Assembly: GCA_017512885.1 (NCBI GenBank)
Contig: JAFWEP010000006.1
Span: 1-64,000 of the forward strand
Reading direction: 5' to 3'
Length of the DNA: 64,000 bases
DNA from: Erysipelotrichaceae bacterium
GTDB taxonomy: Bacteria > Bacillota_I > Bacilli_A > Erysipelotrichales > Erysipelotrichaceae
Below the pieces are notes generated by a model. The model searched no databases. It was not told the DNA's origin and saw nothing but the letters and a program-made list of their open reading frames with translations. Shown here piece after piece: positions 8,547 to 16,503 of the stretch; the first letter of the stretch is position 1; each line of letters opens with the position of its first letter. A program made the translations under genes and the position numbers.

Positions 8547-9218
8547 CTTCCAGGGATCCACCGAAGCCGGTTCCCTCACCTGCACCAGCGTAGAGACATA
8601 GTCCCAGAGGTATTCACTGTCTCCTTTTTCTCTGGTCACGATGCGGCGGGGATTGTCGGCTCCGGCAGTCAGGATATAGACATATTCGTAACCTTCGGGA
8701 GCCTCGACAGGATCATCGTAGACGACGAGCGTCCAGGGATCGTTTGGAGTGTAGTCATTCTCAGGCGTTGCGCCTTCAAAGTAGACCCGGGGCAGGTACA
8801 TCTTGTCGGAGAGCCTTTCCCTGATAAAGCGTTTGTCTTCTTCGGAGAGAGGCTGCGGACCTTTCAGGAGATCGATCATGGCCAGCGCTTCTTCCGGTTC
8901 ATAGGGATAGATGTTCAGGGCAGCGATATAGAAGGCGGCAGTGTTCTCTTCGTCGTCAAGGGTATAGGCATCGATCAGCAGCTGCATCTCCTCCCGGTTG
9001 CCCGGGAAGCGGTAGAAGACGAAGGTATCACGGTCTTCGCCATCATAGATGATGACATCCCTTGCCGGGTCGAAGGCTTCTTCGGCGATATCGGTCTCTT
9101 CCGTAGGAGCCGGTGTCGGAGCTTCCGTCTGCAGCGGATTCACGGTAACAGAACTGCCGGGGGCAGCCGTACAGGCGCCCAGCAACAGCAGCAGGACAGG
9201 GATCAGGAACTTTTTCAT
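8544..9218 (-). CDS. Predicted lipoprotein, unknown function
   Basis: 224 residues. The signal peptide (MKKFLIPVLLLLLGAC) ends in an LGAC lipobox, so the mature protein starts at Cys16 and is anchored to the outer face of the membrane. A Thr/Pro-rich linker (residues about 20-45) leads to a domain beginning VIIYDGEDRDTFVFYRFPGN that is rich in acidic and aromatic residues. I cannot name its family. GAGGAG lies six bases before the ATG. It stands alone, divergent from the small membrane-protein gene at 9343. Confidence 0.75.
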   Translation of the reverse strand: MKKFLIPVLLLLLGACTAAPGSSVTVNPLQTEAPTPAPTEETDIAEEAFDPARDVIIYDGEDRDTFVFYRFPGNREEMQLLIDAYTLDDEENTAAFYIAALNIYPYEPEEALAMIDLLKGPQPLSEEDKRFIRERLSDKMYLPRVYFEGATPENDYTPNDPWTLVVYDDPVEAPEGYEYVYILTAGADNPRRIVTREKGDSEYLWDYVSTLVQVREPASVDPWK

Positions 9219-9261
9219 AGCGGACTCCTCTCTTTCACTATAACGGAAGAGAGGAAGAAAA

Positions 9262-9300
9262 CCTACCGATGAATGTAGGTTACTGATAATTGTCGGTAGG
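9262..9300. promoter_or_regulatory. Inverted repeat in divergent promoter region
   Basis: CCTACCGA (9262-9269) and TCGGTAGG (9293-9300) are perfect inverted copies. An inner GTAGG at 9275-9279 can pair with the same left arm, giving two mutually exclusive hairpins. It lies between the divergent lipoprotein and membrane-protein genes, so it may be an operator or a leader switch. Confidence 0.4.
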
Positions 9301-9342
9301 AAAGGGGCTGGGGAAATGTTATTTTAAAGAAGAGGTAAGGTC

Positions 9343-9690
9343 ATGAACGGTAAGAGTTTTGTCCGAAAGAGCTTCTGGATCCTGCTGCTGATCGAACTGC
9401 TGCTGAGTTTTGCACTGACCAAATGGTATATCGAGGACTCCTATGCGCATATGGCGGCGCAGGGACTGATCGGTACACCTTCACCCATCGGTCTTTTCCT
9501 GATCTATATCTTCCTGTGGATCCTGGGACTGCTGGTCTTCCTGGTGCTGGATATCGTTCACTCCGTCATAAAAGGAAAAGAAGGGGGTTCCTTCTTTGGA
9601 AAACTGTGGGGGTATCTCTGGCGGTCGCTGCTGTATTTTCCGCTGGTGCTGATCGCTGCCAACCTGGCTGCTTATTTCGTAAAGATCTGA
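9343..9690 (+). CDS. Small membrane protein (115 aa), unknown
   Basis: Three hydrophobic segments (about 9-27, 48-72 and 90-113) with a positively charged loop KGKEGGSFFGK between the second and third. No family recognised. A GAGG-containing ribosome site precedes the ATG. Its 3' end overlaps the 3' end of convergent mutY by 19 bases, so the two transcripts are complementary at their ends. Confidence 0.65.
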   Translation: MNGKSFVRKSFWILLLIELLLSFALTKWYIEDSYAHMAAQGLIGTPSPIGLFLIYIFLWILGLLVFLVLDIVHSVIKGKEGGSFFGKLWGYLWRSLLYFPLVLIAANLAAYFVKI

Positions 9691-10706
9691 TCCAACAAAG
9701 CCAGTACTTTCGCAAAGGCGCTCGGCAGAGCGGCTTTTTCTTTGAGCTCCTCATAAGTGAACCAGGACCATTGCGAAGACTCTTCAGTGACCGGCAGCAG
9801 CCAGACCTGGTTCTGCCAGCGGATATGGGAGAAGAGATGGGTATATTTTCCGAGACACTGAGGCTCCGCACCATACTTTTCCTGCAACTGGGCGGCCGTA
9901 TATTTCCCGGGTATTAGGGGAAAACCGTAGAGACCGGCCAGCAGGCCCGGCTTTGGGCGTTTCTGCAGGGCGATACGATCGTCATGAAGGAATACCAGGA
10001 CGGTATTCTCTTCTTCCCGGGGCTTCGCTTTGGGAGCGCTGTGCGGATACTCTGCCATCGTGTTATGGGCAAAGGAAAGGCAGATCTCCTGCAATGGACA
10101 CTCCTGACATCGTGGAAGGGTATTGGGCAGACAGATGCGCTCGCCCAGCTCCATCAGCGCTTCGGTAAAGGCTCCGGCCTCGGCGGGATAGATCTTCCGC
10201 AGTTCCTCTTCGGCCTCCCGGCGGTAGCTGCTGTCGTTCACTGCCCGTTCTTCTTCGGTGAGACGGGAGAGCACGCGCAGGACATTGCCGTCGACTGCCG
10301 GTTCTTTTTCGTTGAACGATATGGAAGCGATGGCTCCGGCAGTATAGGGACCGATGCCGGGCAGTTTCTTCAGTTCGGCAGCTGTCTGCGGGAAGGATCC
10401 CTGATGTTCGGCAAGGATCGCTTTGGCAGCCTTCTGCAGATTGCGGGCCCGGGAGTAGTAACCCAGTCCTTCCCATAACTTCAAAAGCCTCTCTTCCGGT
10501 ACGGAAGCCAGTGCTTCGACATTTGGAAGCTCCCGCAGGAAACGTTCATAGTAGGGGATGACCGTCTCGATCCGGGTCTGCTGCAGCATGATCTCGGAGA
10601 TCCAGACATGGTAGGGGTCTTTGTCTCTGCGCCAGGGCAGGTCCCGTTTTTCTTTGCCATACCAGGCGGTCAGCCGTTCTGCAAGTTTCGGATCAAGAGG
10701 TCTCAT
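9672..10706 (-). CDS. mutY: A/G-specific adenine DNA glycosylase
   Basis: Removes adenine mispaired with 8-oxoguanine in base-excision repair. The HhH-GPD core shows the catalytic Glu (ISEIMLQQTR, about residue 38), the helix-hairpin-helix LPGIGPYTAGA (about 115-125) and the catalytic Asp (AVDGNVLRVL, about 139). Four Cys at about 192, 200, 203 and 209 ligate the 4Fe-4S cluster; the first spacing is seven residues where six is classical. The C-terminal NUDIX-like domain reads 8-oxoG. No ribosome site; a TAAAAT box ends six bases before the ATG (leaderless pattern). Confidence 0.95.
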   Translation of the reverse strand: MRPLDPKLAERLTAWYGKEKRDLPWRRDKDPYHVWISEIMLQQTRIETVIPYYERFLRELPNVEALASVPEERLLKLWEGLGYYSRARNLQKAAKAILAEHQGSFPQTAAELKKLPGIGPYTAGAIASISFNEKEPAVDGNVLRVLSRLTEEERAVNDSSYRREAEEELRKIYPAEAGAFTEALMELGERICLPNTLPRCQECPLQEICLSFAHNTMAEYPHSAPKAKPREEENTVLVFLHDDRIALQKRPKPGLLAGLYGFPLIPGKYTAAQLQEKYGAEPQCLGKYTHLFSHIRWQNQVWLLPVTEESSQWSWFTYEELKEKAALPSAFAKVLALLDQIFTK

Positions 10707-10718
10707 GATTCCATTTTA
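10707..10718 (-). promoter_or_regulatory. Leaderless-type promoter of mutY
   Basis: On the minus strand TAAAAT, then GGAATC, then the mutY ATG. This is the same -10/six bases/ATG geometry as at three other genes in the window. Confidence 0.45.
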
Positions 10719-10835
10719 GAAAAGGGAGGTGAGGCGTTCAAGGTGTATGATGTAGAGGGCAGACAGGAGGACAGCTGCTTTCCGATAAAAACCCGGGAAG
10801 AGCTGCCTGTCTGAGAGAAAGGAGAGGAACGGGAT

Positions 10836-11276
10836 ATGAAGATACGAACTATGAAGATCGAAGATTACGATCGCGTTTACCGTCTCTGGCTGAACTGCCC
10901 GGGGATGGGACTGAATGATCTGGACGATTCCCGGGAAGGGATCGAAAAGTATCTGACCCGTAATCCACGCAGCTGCTTCGTGGCAGAAGAAGAGGGCCGT
11001 ATCATGGGAGCGATCCTTTGCGGTCATGACGGCCGTCGGGGCTGCATCAGCCATACTGCCGTCGATCCGGCATATCAGCGCCAGGGGATCGGCAGGAAGT
11101 TGCTGGAAGCAGTACTGAAAGCGATGAAAGAAGAAGGGATCCACAAAGTCAACCTGGTCGTCTTTGCCCGCAATCAGGCCGGCAATGCCTTCTGGGAAGC
11201 GATGGGTTTCACGGAGCGTCCGGATCTGACTTACCGCAACAGAACGCTGAGTGAAATGACAAGGATCGATACCTGA
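10836..11276 (+). CDS. GNAT acetyltransferase (YpeA/RimI-like)
   Basis: 146 residues, one GNAT domain. The acetyl-CoA pyrophosphate loop is visible as AYQRQGIGRKLLEAVL (about 83-98), and the C-terminal FWEAMGFTERPD is the usual GNAT beta6-7 region. It resembles the YpeA family of small acetyltransferases; the acceptor is unknown. A GGAGAGGAA stretch precedes the ATG. The GH13 gene begins 22 bases after its stop, so they likely share a transcript. Confidence 0.85.
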   Translation: MKIRTMKIEDYDRVYRLWLNCPGMGLNDLDDSREGIEKYLTRNPRSCFVAEEEGRIMGAILCGHDGRRGCISHTAVDPAYQRQGIGRKLLEAVLKAMKEEGIHKVNLVVFARNQAGNAFWEAMGFTERPDLTYRNRTLSEMTRIDT

Positions 11277-11298
11277 GAATAAAAAGGAGGTACATGAC

Positions 11299-13131
11299 AT
11301 GATCACATTGGATTCCCGGATCAGCGAAGTCTATGCGCATCCGGTCGGACACGATATCCTGAAGAAAGTGCTTTTACAGCTGGGAAGGAGCGAGAAGTGG
11401 ATCGATAACCCCCTGGCAGGCAGTCTGGAGCTCCGGGATCTGCAGAAGATCAGCGGCAGCATCCTCGATGAGAGCTTCTATGATTCTTTCCTGCATCTGC
11501 TGAATAATGAAAAAGACGTACCTGTCGTATCACAGGAGAAGAGCGCTCCGGCCTGGTGGAAGGAAGCGGTCTTTTACCAGATCTATCCCCGTTCCTTCTG
11601 TGACAGCAACGGCGATGGGATCGGTGATCTGCAGGGCATCCTCAGCAAGCTCGATTACCTGAAAGAGCTGGGCATCGACGCTCTCTGGCTGTCGCCGATC
11701 TATGATTCGCCGGATGACGACAACGGCTACGATATCCGGGATTACCGTAAGATCCAGGAAGCCTTCGGAACGATGGAAGACTTTGATACTTTACTGAATG
11801 AAGTTCACAAAAGAGGAATGAAACTGATCATGGATCTGGTGGTCAACCATACTTCCGATGAACACCGCTGGTTCCAGGAGGCTTTAAAGGATCCGCAGTC
11901 TCCCTACCGGGATTACTACTTCCTGAAGAAGGGCCACTACATCCCCAACAACTGGACTTCCTTCTTCAGCGGAGAAGCCTGGAACCGATATGATGACGAT
12001 CTCTGGGGACTGCATCTCTTCTCAAAGAAGCAGATGGACCTGAACTGGGACAACCCCAATGTCAGAAAAGACGTCATCGAAATGATCAACTGGTGGCTGA
12101 AGAAGGGCGTAGACGGCTTCCGGATGGACGTCATCAACTATATCTCCAAGGAAGAAGGACTGCCGGAAGGCAATGCCTCGGTCGGAGAACTGATGGGCTA
12201 TACCGGCATCGAACATTACTACTACGGGCCCCATCTTCACGGATACCTGCGGCAGATCCATGAGGAAGCCTTTGCCCCGCATCAGGCCTTCTCGGTCGGT
12301 GAGACGCCCGGCATCGGCATGAAGATGAGCCAGCTGCTGTCGGGAGAAGAGAGAGGCGAGCTGGATGCCGTCTTCTCCTTCGATCATCTGGAGACGCCCG
12401 GTCACGTCCGTTTTGAAGACTATAAATACGATCTGAAGTACTACCGCGACTATGTGATCGACTACATGGAGAACTACGGCAACAACTGTCATTTCACCCT
12501 CTTCTGGAACAACCATGACAATCCCCGGATGATCTCCAAGATCACCGATGAGGCCGGTCTGCACCGTCCGCTGGCGATCCTGCTGGCGGTGCTGCAGCTG
12601 ACCTTAAAAGGCATCCCCTTCCTCTATCAGGGAGATGAGATGGGTCTGGCCAACATTCCTTTCCGCAGCATGAAGGACATTCAGGATATCGAATCCATCA
12701 ACAAGTACAACGAACTGAAGATGACGATGTCTCCTGAGGAAGCCTGGAAGATCATCCTGGCCGGCACCAGGGATCATACCCGGATGCCTTTGCCCTGGAA
12801 TGAGATCCCGGAGGGAGAAGGCTACAGGAGACAGATCGTCGACATTGAGGTACGGGCAGCTTATAAACTGCTGATCGCCTTACGGAAGAAACATTCGGTC
12901 TTTGCCTACGGGGACTTTAAGGTCCTGGACAGGAGCGGAGAACACTTCACCTATCTGCGGGAAGATGAGAAGGAACGTTTCCTGATCGACTGCAATCTTT
13001 CCGACCGGGAGATCAAGGCTTATCAGACAGACGGTGAGCTTCTCTTCCCACATACTGAAGGGAATGGTAAAATATACCTGCGGCCATATGAGGCCAGAGT
13101 CTATAAATGTAATAAGGAGGAAACGCTGTGA
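11299..13131 (+). CDS. GH13 alpha-glucosidase, oligo-1,6-glucosidase type
   Basis: Cytoplasmic retaining alpha-glucosidase, 610 residues. The (beta/alpha)8 core starts near residue 85 (WWKEAVFYQIYPRSF). It has the Ca-site-like DSNGDGIGDLQGI, the DLVVNHTS region, the nucleophile Asp in GFRMDVINYI, the acid Glu in SVGETPGI and the stabiliser Asp in NNHDNPR. The Val after the nucleophile Asp is the residue linked to alpha-1,6 rather than alpha-1,4 preference in this family. About 80 extra N-terminal residues form a predicted helical domain that family members usually lack. AAGGAGG precedes the ATG. The next gene begins inside its stop codon. Confidence 0.9.
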   Translation: MITLDSRISEVYAHPVGHDILKKVLLQLGRSEKWIDNPLAGSLELRDLQKISGSILDESFYDSFLHLLNNEKDVPVVSQEKSAPAWWKEAVFYQIYPRSFCDSNGDGIGDLQGILSKLDYLKELGIDALWLSPIYDSPDDDNGYDIRDYRKIQEAFGTMEDFDTLLNEVHKRGMKLIMDLVVNHTSDEHRWFQEALKDPQSPYRDYYFLKKGHYIPNNWTSFFSGEAWNRYDDDLWGLHLFSKKQMDLNWDNPNVRKDVIEMINWWLKKGVDGFRMDVINYISKEEGLPEGNASVGELMGYTGIEHYYYGPHLHGYLRQIHEEAFAPHQAFSVGETPGIGMKMSQLLSGEERGELDAVFSFDHLETPGHVRFEDYKYDLKYYRDYVIDYMENYGNNCHFTLFWNNHDNPRMISKITDEAGLHRPLAILLAVLQLTLKGIPFLYQGDEMGLANIPFRSMKDIQDIESINKYNELKMTMSPEEAWKIILAGTRDHTRMPLPWNEIPEGEGYRRQIVDIEVRAAYKLLIALRKKHSVFAYGDFKVLDRSGEHFTYLREDEKERFLIDCNLSDREIKAYQTDGELLFPHTEGNGKIYLRPYEARVYKCNKEETL

Positions 13132-13577
13132 AACTTGCAGAAGCCCTGCAGGAGAGAGCGGATCTGAAGATCCGTATCCAGAACCTGCGCCAAAGACTGC
13201 TCAGCAATGCCCTCGTTCAGGAAGGCGAAAAGCCTTCGGAAGATCCGGCGGAGCTGCTCAAAGAACTTCAGGAGACACTGTCGCGCGAAGAGAAACTCGT
13301 CGCGGCTATCAATTTACGCAACTGCATCACCCGTGTTGAGAACCGCTCGCTCACCGAGATGATCGCTATGCGTGATACTTTGACCGAGAAGATCAGTATC
13401 TATCGTGACATTGTCTCAGCTGCCTCCAATATCGCCTCTCGTGTCAGCGGGAGGGAGATCCGCATCCTGAGCACCTATGATGTGAGGGCTCTGCAAAAGG
13501 AGACAGACCGGCTCGCGTCCCAACTTCGCGAGCTCAACAACAAGATCCAGTCGACCAACTGGACGACGGATCTTTAA
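13128..13577 (+). CDS. DIP1984-family protein
   Basis: 149 residues, almost entirely helical and probably coiled-coil. It matches the DIP1984/septicolysin-like family by the signature MKLAEALQERADL, then ALVQEGEKPSEDPAELL and the C-terminal LRELNNKIQSTNW. Biochemical function is not established. The start is GTG with AAGGAGG seven bases before it and overlaps the GH13 stop. Codon use changes in its second half (more CGT, CTC, TCG) compared with its neighbours, hinting at transfer. It is followed directly by a structured tRNA-like RNA, and the two may form one unit. Confidence 0.85.
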   Translation: MKLAEALQERADLKIRIQNLRQRLLSNALVQEGEKPSEDPAELLKELQETLSREEKLVAAINLRNCITRVENRSLTEMIAMRDTLTEKISIYRDIVSAASNIASRVSGREIRILSTYDVRALQKETDRLASQLRELNNKIQSTNWTTDL

Positions 13578-13795
13578 GTCCAACGAGTTACCTGCCGGAG
13601 AGAATGTGATCTCGACAGCGGAGAATACAGCTGTACCAGGTGGTACCGCGCAGGCCGCGGGAGGTTCGAATCCTCATTTCACACATTCGCCTAACCAATT
13701 ACCACAGTACATTTACACTTTATACTTACTACCCAGCATTGCCGGCAGGCAGGGCGGGAGAAGGGGGAAAGGTCCCGTAATAAGGGACCTTTCTA
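13578..13795 (+). ncRNA. Structured RNA with tRNA-like cloverleaf (Y-RNA-like candidate)
   Basis: No open frame fits here, but base pairing is rich. An 8-bp outer stem joins 13591-13598 to 13742-13749, and a 7-bp stem joins 13602-13608 to 13682-13688. Inside lie three hairpins in tRNA order: GTACC/GGTAC (13633-13646), CGCG/CGCG (13647-13659) and GAGG-TTCGAAT-CCTC (13661-13675), which is a canonical T-arm with a seven-base T-loop. The architecture of an end-to-end stem carrying a tRNA mimic is that of bacterial Y RNA-like (YrlA) RNAs. No Ro60/Rsr gene lies in the window. A core resembling the T-box (GGTGGTACCGCG) also occurs. Confidence 0.55.
13768..13794 (+). terminator. Terminator of the structured RNA
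   Basis: AAAGGTCCC and GGGACCTTT pair around a seven-base loop, followed by a short T-rich tail. It marks the probable 3' end of the RNA begun after the DIP1984 gene. Confidence 0.75.
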
Positions 13796-13848
13796 ATAGT
13801 GGCAGGAAATAATAAGTAACTGATAAAATAGAAGACAGAGGTGATCTT

Positions 13849-14451
13849 ATGATCGGACAGGAAAGCGAGACCCGGGAGTTCCGTAAAGGCATGGGCCAGC
13901 CGGAGAAATCCATCCGTTCCTTAACGGCGATGGTCAATTCCCATGGCTACGGGGAACTGTATCTGGGCGTAGAGGAAGACGGCAGTGTACGCGGTCTCTC
14001 CCCCAACAAGAAATCAGAGACCGTTGAAGAATGGCTGAAGGAGCTGACCGATCCTCTGCTGAAGGCAGAGATCCGGGAAGAGGAAGAAGAGGGACTGCGC
14101 TATCTGAAGGTGACGGCTTATGGTACGGAAGGACCTTACGCCTGTGACGGAAGATACTATATCCGGATCGGTACTGCCGATGTGCGCTGCTCGACGGCAG
14201 AACTGCGGAGACTGATGACAGCGGAAGCGAAGGCTCCGGAAGGCATCCGGCTGAGCCGTTCGGAAAGAACGGTGCTGGAACTGCTCAAGGGAAAAGAAGA
14301 AGCGACGCAGAGCGAACTGGCCGTAAAGAGCGGTCTCAGTCTGAGCGGGGTCAAGAAGGTCATGCGCCATCTGCAGGAGAAGGGACTCTTGCAAAGACAG
14401 GGAGCCCGCAAGAACGGAGCCTGGGTAGTGAAAGATTCCTCCGTAATATAA
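13849..14451 (+). CDS. AlbA_2-domain transcriptional regulator
   Basis: 200 residues. The N-terminal ~120 match the Schlafen/AlbA_2 putative DNA-binding domain (ESETREFRKGMGQ, NSHGYGELYLGVEEDGSVRGL, YYIRIGTADVRCS). The last ~65 are a winged helix (LSRSERTVLELLKGKEEA to LQEKGLLQRQGARK). This type of protein usually acts as a transcription factor or RNA/DNA-associated regulator, with unknown targets. AGAGGTGAT precedes the ATG. It lies between the structured RNA terminator and lysS, with 45 bases to lysS and no terminator, so it may be co-transcribed with lysS. Confidence 0.8.
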   Translation: MIGQESETREFRKGMGQPEKSIRSLTAMVNSHGYGELYLGVEEDGSVRGLSPNKKSETVEEWLKELTDPLLKAEIREEEEEGLRYLKVTAYGTEGPYACDGRYYIRIGTADVRCSTAELRRLMTAEAKAPEGIRLSRSERTVLELLKGKEEATQSELAVKSGLSLSGVKKVMRHLQEKGLLQRQGARKNGAWVVKDSSVI

Positions 14452-14495
14452 GGAAAAGTCTGTTACAATAGGTACGTTAAGAAAGTGAGCGTATT

Positions 14496-15986
14496 ATGGA
14501 AGAAAAACTGAATGATCAGATGCTGGTCAGAAGAAAGAAGATGCAGGAACTGCGCGAGAAGGGGATCGATCCCTTCGGGCAGTCCTATGAACGTACAGCC
14601 GATTCCAAGAGCCTGAACGAAGAGTTCGGAGCACTGTCCAAGGAAGAGATCGCGGAGAAGACCCGTACCGTACGGATCGCCGGCCGTATCCGTTCCAAGA
14701 GAAGGATGGGCAAGATCGGCTTCATCCATCTGCAGGACCGTTACGGACAGATCCAGGCTGTCATCAACAAGAACATCATCGGCGAAGAGAACTATGAACT
14801 GTTCAAGTCTTCCGACCTGGGCGATATCGTCGGTATCGAAGGAGAAGTCTTCCGTACGGATGCCGGTGAGCTTTCCGTAAGCTGCCAGGTCTATACCCAC
14901 CTGACCAAAGCCCTGCGTCCCTTGCCGGACAAGTATTCCGGTCTGACCGATGTCGAAGAGAGATACAGAAGAAGATACGTCGACCTGATCATGAACGAAG
15001 ACAGCCGGCGCATCGCTTTTGCGCGTCCGCGCATCATCCGTGCAGTCCAGAAGTATCTGGAAGAGGAATGGAAGCTGACGGAAGTCGAGACTCCCATCCT
15101 GCAGCCGATCCTGAGCGGTGCTGCAGCCCGTCCCTTCGTGACTCATCACAACACCTTAGACAGAGACTTCTATCTGCGTATCGCGACCGAACTGCCGCTG
15201 AAGCGGCTGATCGTCGGCGGTATGGAAGGGGTCTACGAGATCGGCCGGATCTTCCGCAACGAAGGCATGGACCCCAAGCACAACCCGGAATTCACGACCG
15301 TGGAAGCCTATGTCGCCTACAGTGACCTGGAAGGCATGATGCGTCTGACCGAAGGCGTCTTCGAAAGTGCGGCAATGGCCTGTAACGGCAATACCGATGT
15401 GGAAGTCGGCGGACACAAGCTGTCCCTGAAGGCTCCCTACAAGAAGCTGAACATGACCGATGCGGTCAATGAAAAGACCGGCAAGGATTTCCGAACCCTC
15501 TCGCTGGAAGAAGCCGAAGCAGTCGCCAAAGAATTCCATGTCGAACTGGAGAACCACGAACATACCCTCGGCCATATCATCGATAAGCTCTTTGAAGCGC
15601 TCTGCGAAGAAGATCTGATCGAACCGACCTTCGTCTGGGGCCATCCGATCGAGATCTCTCCGCTGGCCAAGAAGGATCCCAAGGATCCGCGCTTCACGCA
15701 GCGCTTTGAGTTCTATGTGAACGGCACCGAATATGCGAACGCCTTCACCGAACTGAACGATCCGCTGGATCAGAAGGAACGTTTCGAGAAGCAGCTGGAA
15801 CTGAAGAACCAGGGCGATGAAGAAGCTTCCGAGATGGATGAAGACTATGTCGAGGCACTGGAATACGGTATGCCTCCGACCGGCGGCATCGGCATCGGCA
15901 TTGACCGGATGGTGATGTTGCTGACGGGTGCCGAAAGCATCCGGGATGTTCTCCTTTACCCCACAATGAAGCAGCGCGGTGAGTAA
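14496..15986 (+). CDS. lysS: Lysyl-tRNA synthetase, class II
   Basis: Charges tRNA-Lys with lysine. 496 residues, the standard length. The N-terminal OB fold (VRIAGRIRSKRRMGKIGFIHLQD, about 67-89) binds the anticodon. The class II catalytic core shows motif 1 near FARPRIIRAVQKYLEE, motif 2 FRNEGMDPKHNPEFTTVE and motif 3 GIGIGIDRMVMLLTG. The ribosome site is modest (AAGAAAGTGAG). No T-box leader is present directly upstream; the AlbA_2 gene intervenes. Downstream lies a 200-base AT-rich stretch before a terminator. Confidence 0.97.
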   Translation: MEEKLNDQMLVRRKKMQELREKGIDPFGQSYERTADSKSLNEEFGALSKEEIAEKTRTVRIAGRIRSKRRMGKIGFIHLQDRYGQIQAVINKNIIGEENYELFKSSDLGDIVGIEGEVFRTDAGELSVSCQVYTHLTKALRPLPDKYSGLTDVEERYRRRYVDLIMNEDSRRIAFARPRIIRAVQKYLEEEWKLTEVETPILQPILSGAAARPFVTHHNTLDRDFYLRIATELPLKRLIVGGMEGVYEIGRIFRNEGMDPKHNPEFTTVEAYVAYSDLEGMMRLTEGVFESAAMACNGNTDVEVGGHKLSLKAPYKKLNMTDAVNEKTGKDFRTLSLEEAEAVAKEFHVELENHEHTLGHIIDKLFEALCEEDLIEPTFVWGHPIEISPLAKKDPKDPRFTQRFEFYVNGTEYANAFTELNDPLDQKERFEKQLELKNQGDEEASEMDEDYVEALEYGMPPTGGIGIGIDRMVMLLTGAESIRDVLLYPTMKQRGE

Positions 15987-16128
15987 TTCCCAGGAAAACA
16001 ACCGTCTGAAGGTCAAAATGAAGGGATTTGAAGGCTTTTGTAAGGCTTTTTAAAGGAAAAAGCGGGAAATTTTGTACATTGAGCAAGTCAAAATACCCCT
16101 TTTTCTCCCAATTTATCCCCAATTTGAC

Positions 16129-16163
16129 GAAGACTTATGTAATGTCCGTGAAGACTTACGTAA
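16129..16163 (+). repeat. Two direct 14-bp repeats, 21 bp apart
   Basis: GAAGACTTATGTAA (16129-16142) and GAAGACTTACGTAA (16150-16163) differ at one base. The 21-bp period is two helical turns, so one protein could bind both on the same face. It lies in the lysS 3' region, upstream of the acquired-gene zone. Confidence 0.6.
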
Positions 16164-16180
16164 AAATCTGTAAAATCACA

Positions 16181-16207
16181 AGCTCCTGTAACAGGGAGCT
16201 TTCTTTG
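16181..16207 (+). terminator. Terminator downstream of lysS
   Basis: An eight-pair stem with one bulged G (AGCTCCTG / CAGGGAGCT) has loop TAA and a trailing TTCTTT. It is about 195 bases after the lysS stop codon. Confidence 0.7.
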
Positions 16208-16276
16208 TACAGTACATACCGCAGACGGATACCAATGATGTTTCCAGGCGGTATAATATCCTCAAGGAGGTATCTC

Positions 16277-16498
16277 ATGAACGGCAAATACCAACCCAGA
16301 CAGAAAGTCTTTCTGACCGGAGGGAATAAAAACCTGATCAAGGAAGCGACCGTTCTGAAGTATACCGAGGTTTACGTGTGGCCGTTTCAACAATGGCAGC
16401 GGTATCAAAGGAAGAGAGTCCGGGATCTGCCCTTCCGGAGAAGAAACGGAAGCAGCGATCCTGAACAGAGCCCGAAAGATCGGGATTTATCGAGGTAA
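16277..16498 (+). pseudogene. Short frame-disrupted ORF at island edge
   Basis: A perfect AAGGAGG and TATAAT (16252-16257) precede the ATG, so expression signals are intact. The first ~35 codons (MNGKYQPRQKVFLTGGNKN to KYTEVYV) look like real protein. After that, the open frame becomes Gln/Arg-rich and atypical, while the +2 frame continues with GEETEAAILNRARKIGIYRGN before its own stop. This suggests a frameshift near 16378 in a gene whose 3' part is lost. The family is not recognised. Confidence 0.4.
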
Positions 16499-16503
16499 TT
16501 TAT

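Noticed and set aside
13640-13660. T-box riboswitch
   Set aside because: The core GGTGGTACCGCG matches T-box antiterminators, but no specifier stem, no downstream antiterminator/terminator pair tied to it and no amino-acid gene follow directly. The tRNA-like fold explains the stretch better.
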